From Bdellovibrionales bacterium (GTDB lineage: Bacteria > Bdellovibrionota > UBA2428), in the NCBI GenBank assembly GCA_018266335.1, contig JAFEAR010000187.1:1-5877 (forward strand): a stretch of DNA of 5,877 nt, in the 5' to 3' direction. A program made the translations under genes and the position numbers. Under the pieces are notes generated by a model that was not told the origin of the DNA, did not search any database, and saw only the letters and a program-made list of their open reading frames with translations. This document shows, one piece after another, positions 1-4,173 of the stretch (positions are counted from its first letter, which is position 1; each line of letters begins with the position of its first letter).

Positions 1-93
1 ACGGACGCGATTCTGAACTTGAATGATGCCAGTCCACCCGCTGGCCCGGCGATGACGGCAATCGCCACGATCCTGTTCCCGTCCGCGGAGTGA
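1..93 (+). CDS. 3' end of an unidentified gene (30 codons)
   Basis: Frame 1 is open from the window edge to a TGA at 91-93, while the other two plus frames hit stops within the first 25 bases or so. About three quarters of the 30 codons end in G or C, as in the clear genes here. The visible C-terminus is hydrophobic and Ala/Pro-rich (for example AMTAIATILFPSAE at the end). No family can be named from so short a tail. It faces the regulator gene tail to tail with only 12 bases between the stops. The gene could equally be a chance open stretch, so confidence is moderate to low. Confidence 0.42.
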   Translation, partial: TDAILNLNDASPPAGPAMTAIATILFPSAE

Positions 94-105
94 ATGGCTC
101 CCGCC

Positions 106-327
106 TCAGAGCCCGGAAAGCAAGTCCGCCAGCGTGATTCCCAGCGTCTGTGCAATCGCCTCGATGTTTCGCAGCGCGACGTTCCTCTCTCCGCGTTCGA
201 TCCCGCCGATATAGGTCCGATCAAGACCGCAGGCCGCACCGAACCCTTCCTGCGAGTAGCCTTGCTCCTTCCGCAGTTCCCGGACCCGCTGTCCGAATCG
301 CTCCAAGATGTCCGCACGTTTGCCCAT
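106..327 (-). CDS. XRE-family HTH regulator, resembling restriction-modification controller (C) proteins
   Basis: Small cytoplasmic DNA-binding protein of 73 residues, almost entirely one Cro/C1-type helix-turn-helix domain (about residues 9-70). The scanning helix is near [11 protein letters not shown] (25-35), followed by the recognition segment [14 protein letters not shown] (36-49). The LDRTYI-GIER--RN pattern is typical of the homodimeric C proteins that control restriction-modification genes and of close chromosomal relatives. The start is placed at the ATG at 325-327. A longer frame to 408 would add 27 residues, but that stretch is the repeated operator DNA and encodes a non-HTH sequence. 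No Shine-Dalgarno sequence precedes 327, and a candidate promoter would begin transcription at or next to this ATG, suggesting a leaderless mRNA. Autoregulation through the elements at 346-406 is likely. No restriction or methylase gene is in view, so it may be an orphan regulator or belong to a system left of the window. Confidence 0.88.
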   Translation of the reverse strand: MGKRADILERFGQRVRELRKEQGYSQEGFGAACGLDRTYIGGIERGERNVALRNIEAIAQTLGITLADLLSGL

Positions 328-331
328 GCAG

Positions 332-360
332 AGTATTGGAGTGTTGACAATGAGTAGCAA
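332..360 (-). promoter_or_regulatory. Candidate leaderless promoter of the regulator gene
   Basis: Minus-strand -35 TTGCTA (355-360) and -10 AATACT (332-337) are separated by exactly 17 bases, each matching the sigma-70 consensus at four of six positions. Initiation about 5-7 bases downstream would fall on the ATG at 325-327, giving a leaderless message. This fits the absence of a Shine-Dalgarno sequence and what is known of many C-protein genes. Planctomycete promoters are less well defined than those of E. coli, so this remains a prediction. Confidence 0.45.
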
Positions 361-372
361 TCCACGGACTAT
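344..372 (+). promoter_or_regulatory. Candidate divergent promoter for the exported-protein operon
   Basis: A perfect TTGACA (344-349) is followed after 17 bases by GACTAT (367-372), which keeps the key A at position 2 and the final A-T of a -10 box but matches only three of six positions. Both hexamers lie inside operator copies 1 and 2, so binding there should block this promoter. Transcription would start near 379 and leave a leader of about 108 bases before the TTG at 487. Confidence 0.35.
346..359 (-). promoter_or_regulatory. Operator copy 1 (promoter-overlapping site)
   Basis: On the minus strand this reads TGCTACTCATTGTC, matching the three-copy consensus TGCTACTCATWGWC. It lies 21 bp (two helical turns) from copy 2 in the same orientation and overlaps the candidate -35 box and spacer of the regulator promoter, a position expected for repression. 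Its core TACTCATTGTC is a degenerate form of the GACT-N3-AGTC box described for C proteins. It also overlaps the TTGACA of a candidate plus-strand promoter. Binding is inferred. Confidence 0.65.
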
Positions 373-380
373 GAGTAGCA
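367..380 (-). promoter_or_regulatory. Operator copy 2 (best C-box match, activator-like position)
   Basis: The minus strand reads TGCTACTCATAGTC. The core TACTCATAGTC matches the classical C-box GACT-N3-AGTC at seven of eight defined positions, with ACT/AGT arms symmetric about CAT. It continues into CCGTGGA, which I recall as similar to C.Esp1396I/AhdI-type operators (from memory). The core is centred about 46 bp upstream of the predicted regulator transcript start, the usual place for activation. Bases 369-380 also form a perfect 12-bp inverted repeat with 393-404. Confidence 0.7.
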
Positions 381-392
381 TTTGTTCGGATG

Positions 393-406
393 TGCTACTC
401 ATAGAC
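393..406 (+). promoter_or_regulatory. Operator copy 3 (inverted copy facing the divergent operon)
   Basis: The plus strand reads TGCTACTCATAGAC, the same element as copies 1 and 2 but pointing toward the exported-protein operon. With copy 2 it makes a perfect 12-bp inverted repeat (369-380 and 393-404) around a 12-base centre. Tandem C-boxes normally serve one promoter. An extra inverted copy suggests control of the divergent gene or cooperative or looped binding. Inferred from sequence only. Confidence 0.6.
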
Positions 407-473
407 ATCGTTCGTCAAAGCCGTGTTTTTCCCTGTCATGTCGTCCGATGCGCTGAATCTGAGACCATTCGCG

Positions 474-480
474 AAGGAGG
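474..480 (+). promoter_or_regulatory. Strong Shine-Dalgarno sequence selecting a TTG start
   Basis: AAGGAGG lies 6 bases before the TTG at 487-489. The next in-frame ATG, at 514, has no such element at a useful distance, so this site decides the start. Confidence 0.75.
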
Positions 481-486
481 TGACCG

Positions 487-1476
487 TTGTTTCGCTTTCC
501 GTTTTCCGTGGCGATGGGAGCAGGTGTGTTGCTTGCAAATGGTTGCTCGGCCTCCGATACCCCGCCGAAGTCGCCGCCAATCAGCGTTCCCAGCGCATCA
601 CCACGTTCCACGACGTTATCTGACTCCGTGACCGGTGATCCGAATCCCTCAACACGCGAAATCGACCCCGTCTCTACGTTCCTGAAACAGGACGGGATTG
701 CAGGCGACATCCTGGCCGAGCGGTCGTTGGCCGACTTCCTGGCGAACAATCTCGCCGCCCAAAGAGACAGGCAACTGTCTCGTCCCGACTTTGGCTATGT
801 GGTCTACCGGGATTCGGGGCGTGTCTATGAGTTCCTGGACGAAAAGCTGTTCGGCGTTCGCTTTGTCGAGCCACTTTCCGGTCGGAGTGCTGACGACAAG
901 ATCGGCCCGTATCTCAAAACCTTGGGGGATCCAAAGAATAAGGAAATGCCGCAAGACCTGCGCGAGGCCAAGGCCACGAAGTTCCTGAGTTGGGATCTGC
1001 CATCACAGAAACTTCGTATCAATTTCGCGTATCTGCCGACTCGCAACGCAAATGCCGACTTGGAACTCTTCGGACAGGTCTTCAATCGCGAATTGGCCGA
1101 AGAATTCCTGGCACGTCGCTCAGACGCGGCCTCTGCGGATCCAGGCGAGAAAACGACCAATCACGGCAGGGGAAAATCGAATTCTCGCCAACGGATCGAA
1201 GAGCTGATCGCTGACTCAGAATGGGGAAAAGTGGCGGCGGCAGTGGATCGTCTGTGCGCCGGCAGTCTTAGCGACGAGGAGACGCACGTTCAGATTCTCA
1301 AGACACTCAATCTGGCACGGAGCGGAGACTTCTCACCGAAGTTCACGCTTCAATCGTTGCAACAGGCCGAAGCTTCGGCAGTCAAACTTCAACTCTCCCC
1401 TGTACTGGCGGTGCAGGCCTGCCAGCAGAGCCTGGCCTTCGGTGCGGCCGCTGCGGATCAAACGCCTCAGAAATAA
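487..1476 (+). CDS. Probable exported lipoprotein, unidentified family
   Basis: A 329-residue protein starting at TTG with an ideally spaced AAGGAGG. The N-terminus (residues 1-20) is a short export signal: Arg3, a hydrophobic stretch, then LLANGC with Cys20 as the likely lipidated residue. The box is atypical, with Ala at -3 and Asn at -2, so ordinary signal peptidase cleavage is possible. Residues 21-60 are Ser/Pro/Thr-rich and probably disordered. Residues 65-210 look like a globular mixed domain with aromatic and hydrophobic strands (DFGYVVYRDSGRVYEF near 101-116; LRINFAYLP near 176-184). A charged linker (211-235) leads to a helical region (236-320). I do not recognise the family. It is the first gene of a two-gene operon with the helical-repeat protein 12 bases downstream and is divergent from the HTH regulator, whose operators overlap its candidate promoter. 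A cell-envelope location is inferred. Confidence 0.82.
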   Translation: MFRFPFSVAMGAGVLLANGCSASDTPPKSPPISVPSASPRSTTLSDSVTGDPNPSTREIDPVSTFLKQDGIAGDILAERSLADFLANNLAAQRDRQLSRPDFGYVVYRDSGRVYEFLDEKLFGVRFVEPLSGRSADDKIGPYLKTLGDPKNKEMPQDLREAKATKFLSWDLPSQKLRINFAYLPTRNANADLELFGQVFNRELAEEFLARRSDAASADPGEKTTNHGRGKSNSRQRIEELIADSEWGKVAAAVDRLCAGSLSDEETHVQILKTLNLARSGDFSPKFTLQSLQQAEASAVKLQLSPVLAVQACQQSLAFGAAAADQTPQK

Positions 1477-1488
1477 GGAATTCCTTTC

Positions 1489-2829
1489 ATGCAAAGATTC
1501 GGAAAGACTGGCCTCGTCATACTCGTCCTGGGACTGGCATGGAGTGGCCAAACCCTCCCTGTCATGGCTCAATCAGATGCTCCGAAGGCCGCGCCGCCGA
1601 CTGTCGCCAGCCCCACCGCAAAACGTCACTGCCAATCGCTGAAATTGGCAGCCGAACTTGCGGACGGGCTCGATTTGTCCGAGCCCTTGGCGGCCATGTT
1701 GTGGGCCGAGATCGGAAAATGCCAGGCTCGATCGGGTGACGTCGAGGCCACTCATCGGAGGTTACAGGTGAAGGAACCGGCCAATGCCCAGGTGCTGCTG
1801 ATCATGGTCAGAGCGGAGATTGGGGTTGCCTTGGCAAAAGCCCTGGCAACCGATGCTCGATTGAAGGACGCGGAACAGGCTATTCAGCAAATCCCGGCCT
1901 ACTTGTCTGATCAACGCTGCATCGCTTTTGCGGACGTGGCCCAAGTCCGTGCTGCCCAGGGACACATGGAGGATGCCACCCGACTGTGGGGGTTGGCGGA
2001 ACGAGCCATCGCCGACGAACAAAACGTCAAACAACGGGCGAAATCCGAGCTGGTGATCATCCGAAGTCTCGCAGATGTCGGACGACTCGATGATGCCAAG
2101 AAACGCGCGGCCAGCCTGGAGGCAAAATCGGACGATTGTCGGGGTTGGGGGCCGGTAGCAGAGAAGCTGGCCATGGACGGTGATTCCGCAACGGCAAAAA
2201 AGATCATCGAGTCCAAATTGACAGGGCTCAATCAGGAGCTCCATCAATTCATCGCCAAGGTGGCTCCTGCCGGAGACATTACTGCGGCGCGTACGGCGCT
2301 GCGACAGATGGATGATCCGGCAATGGCCTCCACCGCCTGTCACGTTCTGGCGGTCGCGATGGCGATTCCCGCCTATAAGGATCTGGCCGTGATCCAATTG
2401 AAAGAGTCCTGGACCTACATGGACAAAGCGAAGCCTGATGCAACACAAACCGGACTGATCTTGCTGAGTGGCATCGATCCGAACGCGGTCCTGGCGGGAG
2501 TCAAAGAGACACTGCCGGTTTGCGAGGAACTTGCGAAGAAATTTCCGCCGCATGTCGGAGCGGAGGCTTATCGCCGTTTGGCAACACACTGTCCGCCCAA
2601 TTCCAAAGAGGATGTCGCACGGTACCTGGGAGTGGCCGACCGGCTGGCACAGACGATCCGCGATCCAATCGATCAGACGACATGCCTTCAGAAAATCGCG
2701 AGAACCCGGAGTGTGCTCCTGGGTGAAGAAGTCGCGCTGCGGCAAGCGTCCCAAATCAAAGGGACATTGAATCGAGGATATGCGCTACTCGGAGTCGCCG
2801 AAGGGCAACTCTTTCCAGAATCGAAGTAA
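1489..2829 (+). CDS. Secreted TPR-like helical-repeat protein, unidentified family
   Basis: A 446-residue protein with a clear Sec signal peptide: basic MQRFGK, hydrophobic residues 8-19, and likely cleavage after Ala27 (VMA-QS). A Pro/Ala/Thr-rich segment (29-44) follows. The rest is almost entirely helical, with recurring short motifs of the G-D/R-x-x-x-A type near residues 82, 157, 197, 230 and 261, spaced about 30-40 residues apart in the part with clear repeats. This is the pattern of TPR or SEL1-like superhelical scaffolds, so protein binding outside the cytoplasm is the likely role. No catalytic motif is visible. The ATG at 1489 has AAGGA at 1475-1479 (overlapping the previous stop), and the gap to the upstream gene is 12 bases, so the two are almost certainly co-transcribed. 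The family is not recognised. A long antisense frame (1762-2754) is a shadow. Confidence 0.87.
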   Translation: MQRFGKTGLVILVLGLAWSGQTLPVMAQSDAPKAAPPTVASPTAKRHCQSLKLAAELADGLDLSEPLAAMLWAEIGKCQARSGDVEATHRRLQVKEPANAQVLLIMVRAEIGVALAKALATDARLKDAEQAIQQIPAYLSDQRCIAFADVAQVRAAQGHMEDATRLWGLAERAIADEQNVKQRAKSELVIIRSLADVGRLDDAKKRAASLEAKSDDCRGWGPVAEKLAMDGDSATAKKIIESKLTGLNQELHQFIAKVAPAGDITAARTALRQMDDPAMASTACHVLAVAMAIPAYKDLAVIQLKESWTYMDKAKPDATQTGLILLSGIDPNAVLAGVKETLPVCEELAKKFPPHVGAEAYRRLATHCPPNSKEDVARYLGVADRLAQTIRDPIDQTTCLQKIARTRSVLLGEEVALRQASQIKGTLNRGYALLGVAEGQLFPESK

Positions 2830-2861
2830 GCCGTCACCGGTTGGTGGCCCGGACAAATTCA

Positions 2862-2913
2862 GAGAACAGCCTCGCGAAGATCGGACTCAACTGATCGACG
2901 CGAGGCTGTTCTC
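2862..2913 (+). terminator. Perfect 15-bp hairpin, probable terminator
   Basis: GAGAACAGCCTCGCG (2862-2876) is exactly complementary to CGCGAGGCTGTTCTC (2899-2913), with a 22-base centre that includes a smaller GATC-GATC pairing. It begins 33 bases after the stop of the helical-repeat gene and precedes the next operon. The downstream tract is only GTTTCGC, so it is a weak intrinsic terminator by the E. coli rule. It might instead stabilise the 3' end of the mRNA. Confidence 0.6.
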
Positions 2914-2968
2914 GTTTCGCGACTGTTCCCACGGTGTTGGGATGGTCCATCTTGATATTGGTCCCCAA

Positions 2969-2974
2969 AAGGAG
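2969..2974 (+). promoter_or_regulatory. Shine-Dalgarno sequence selecting a GTG start
   Basis: AAGGAG lies 7 bases before the GTG at 2982. The longer in-frame start at 2934 would place this site inside the coding region and add 16 residues before the family's normal MSHIVQIQT beginning, so it decides the start. No convincing promoter is visible between the hairpin and this site. Confidence 0.75.
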
Positions 2975-2981
2975 AACACGT

Positions 2982-3344
2982 GTGTCACACATTGTTCAGA
3001 TCCAAACAGAAATTCGTGATGTGGCGTCCCTTCAAGCCGCCTGTGAGCGTCTTTCGCTGCCGAGGCCCGTCTTCGGCGAGACGAAGCTGTTCAGCGCTTC
3101 GGCGACCGGTTGGGCTGTCCACTTGCCCGAGTGGCGATTTCCAATCGTCTGTGACATCACCACGGCGCAGATCGCCTTTGACAATTTTGGTGGGAGATGG
3201 GGCAACGAAAGCCAGCTTCACAAGTTTTTGCAGGCGTACGCCGTCGAACGCGCCAAGCTGGAAGCGCGACGGCAAGGTCACAGTGTGCAGGAGCAGTTAC
3301 TGACGGACGGTTCGATCCGCCTGCAAATCGCCGTCGCCGACTGA
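2982..3344 (+). CDS. DUF1257 / Ycf35-family protein
   Basis: A 120-residue cytoplasmic protein, start GTG at 2982. It matches the DUF1257 (Ycf35) family pattern as I know it: N-terminal MSHIVQIQTEIRD, a central strand-rich part with WAVHLPEWRFPIVCD (44-58), the signature DNFGGRWG (67-74), then a long amphipathic helix FLQAYAVERAKLEARRQGH (82-100) and a final strand pair (SVQEQLL, IRLQIAV). Its length is normal and full. The family occurs in cyanobacteria, some plastids and planctomycetes, and its biochemical function is not established. Here it heads a compact four-gene operon including a DUF2997 gene, a partner I also associate with it in other genomes (from memory). No catalytic triad or metal motif is evident. 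Confidence 0.9.
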   Translation: MSHIVQIQTEIRDVASLQAACERLSLPRPVFGETKLFSASATGWAVHLPEWRFPIVCDITTAQIAFDNFGGRWGNESQLHKFLQAYAVERAKLEARRQGHSVQEQLLTDGSIRLQIAVAD

Positions 3345-3387
3345 CGATCGACAGAATCCTTCACCTTATGAATCCGAAGGGAAATTG

Positions 3388-3600
3388 ATGTCCGTACCCC
3401 GTCGTCGTGTCATTCGAACGGCCACCTCTCCTCGGCCAGCCACCATTCGATTGTCGAAACTCCGTTCCAAACTCGATCGCGAACAGCGGTCCTTACAACG
3501 CTGGCTGCTCCGGTTAAAGTGCTCGTTCCACGGTTTTGAAAAATACCAACTTCGGGTCTCCCGCCTCGAACGGGAAATCCATTCCCTGGAGAACTCCTGA
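3388..3600 (+). CDS. Small, highly basic helical protein of the DUF1257/DUF2997 module
   Basis: A 70-residue protein with about 18 Arg/Lys against 6 Asp/Glu. The N-terminal 20 residues are Arg/Pro/Thr-rich and probably flexible. Residues 21-67 form one or two amphipathic helices with coiled-coil character (KLRSKLDREQRSLQRWLLRL, then EKYQLRVSRLEREIHSLE). The ATG at 3388 is preferred over the TTG immediately before it, with GAAGGG upstream at about 6 bases. Its stop TGA overlaps the next start (TGATG), implying translational coupling. I recall similar small basic frames between DUF1257 and DUF2997 genes in other planctomycetes, but the family has no name I can give. A nucleic-acid-binding or scaffold role is possible from charge alone. 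Confidence 0.8.
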   Translation: MSVPRRRVIRTATSPRPATIRLSKLRSKLDREQRSLQRWLLRLKCSFHGFEKYQLRVSRLEREIHSLENS

Positions 3601-3794
3601 TGTCCCAGACCATTGAAGTAACGGTCTCTCCGCAGGGAGAGACCCGGATCGAGACCCGCGGGTTTACAGGGGCCGCCTGTCGCGAGGCTACCCGTGCGCT
3701 GGAAGCCGCTCTCGGGATTCGCACATCCGAACAACTGACCGGCGAGTTTTACGCCACGTCCCCACTCTCCGAACAACAACCTCAGAATCAGTAG
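3600..3794 (+). CDS. DUF2997 family protein
   Basis: A 64-residue protein matching the DUF2997 pattern: a beta hairpin TIEVTVSPQGETRIETRGF (residues 4-22), a loop, then helix GAACREATRALEAALG (24-39) with the conserved Cys27, and a Glu/Gln-rich tail. It is full length for the family, whose function is not known. Translation is coupled to the preceding gene by a one-base TGATG overlap, with GGAG at 3588-3591 serving as Shine-Dalgarno sequence. A perfect 9-bp hairpin lies at codons 8-15 (see 3623-3644). Confidence 0.88.
   Translation: MSQTIEVTVSPQGETRIETRGFTGAACREATRALEAALGIRTSEQLTGEFYATSPLSEQQPQNQ
3623..3644 (+). repeat. Perfect 9-bp inverted repeat inside the DUF2997 gene
   Basis: GGTCTCTCC (3623-3631) pairs with GGAGAGACC (3636-3644) around a GCAG tetraloop. 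It encodes the beta-turn residues VSPQGET, 23 bases after the A of the start codon. It may modulate translation or be a by-product of the codon choice; no other copy was noticed in the window. Confidence 0.7.
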
Positions 3795-3815
3795 TCGCTC
3801 ACGAAAGCACTTGCC

Positions 3816-3822
3816 GGGAGGA
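3816..3822 (+). promoter_or_regulatory. Shine-Dalgarno sequence selecting the ATG at 3829
   Basis: GGGAGGA is 6 bases before the ATG at 3829. It argues against the in-frame TTG at 3811, which lies upstream of it. Confidence 0.7.
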
Positions 3823-3828
3823 TGCTCG

Positions 3829-4173
3829 ATGAATTTCGATCTCCCCGGCGACAGTTCCCGCCGGCACACGATCCGCTGGTTGAAACAACTGATCCGGTAC
3901 GTAGGCCTGGGCTTCCATCTGGATACCGCCCCGAACGACTACATATTATCCGAGGGAAGACCACTGTTCACGCCTGCCGAAAGCGCTATCCTGGAGCAGT
4001 CACGGGATCGTTTGCTGGAGATCCTGGGGACGGAACAGCCATACGAATTTGGTGCCGACATCACGATCCCGGCCGAATCGCTATCATTTGGCTGTCGAGT
4101 GACTACTGAGGTGGGTTATCCATCGAGAACGCAAGTCGTTTCGGCAATGCAAAAACGGGAACGGAACCACTAA
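3829..4173 (+). CDS. Uncharacterised 114-residue protein of the DUF1257/DUF2997 module
   Basis: Start ATG at 3829 with GGGAGGA in front. The first two thirds look like a compact domain: an N-terminal helix HTIRWLKQLIRYVG (13-26), the turn-rich motif GLGFHLDTAPNDYI (26-39), GRPLFTPAE (43-51), then a helix (52-67). I recall the GFH-DTP--DY / FTP-E pattern from small hypothetical planctomycete proteins in the same neighbourhood, without a named function. The last 40 residues are less regular and end in a basic tail. The gene is 34 bases downstream of the DUF2997 gene and probably in its operon. Its TAA stop overlaps the opposing kinase/TPR stop (4170-4172) and no terminator hairpin is visible between the two transcripts. 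Confidence 0.8.
   Translation: MNFDLPGDSSRRHTIRWLKQLIRYVGLGFHLDTAPNDYILSEGRPLFTPAESAILEQSRDRLLEILGTEQPYEFGADITIPAESLSFGCRVTTEVGYPSRTQVVSAMQKRERNH

Noticed and set aside
94..357. Plus-strand open frame opposite the regulator
   Set aside because: It is antisense to a clearly recognisable HTH gene and its translation has no family-like features.
369..404. The 12-bp inverted repeat as an intrinsic terminator
   Set aside because: There is no T-tract on either side and it sits between divergent genes. It is explained by two oppositely oriented copies of the operator element.
328..408. 27-residue N-terminal extension of the HTH regulator (start at 408)
   Set aside because: The stretch consists of the repeated operator DNA and the candidate promoter, its translation is not HTH-like, and the 73-residue form already matches a full C-type protein.
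1762..2754. 330-codon minus-strand open frame
   Set aside because: It lies wholly antisense to the secreted helical-repeat gene, which has a signal peptide, ribosome site and repeat pattern. Long antisense frames are common in GC-rich DNA.
106..2829. Complete restriction-modification system
   Set aside because: Only the regulator resembles one. Neither exported protein shows methylase motifs (such as a PPY-type or PCQ-type box) or nuclease motifs, and both carry export signals.
2934..2981. Longer start for the DUF1257 gene
   Set aside because: The Shine-Dalgarno sequence at 2969-2974 and the family's usual MSHIVQIQT beginning place the start at GTG 2982.
3366..3869. 167-codon minus-strand open frame
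   Set aside because: It is antisense to three consecutive small genes that have good ribosome sites, and its composition (Arg/Ser/Gly-rich) is that of a shadow frame.
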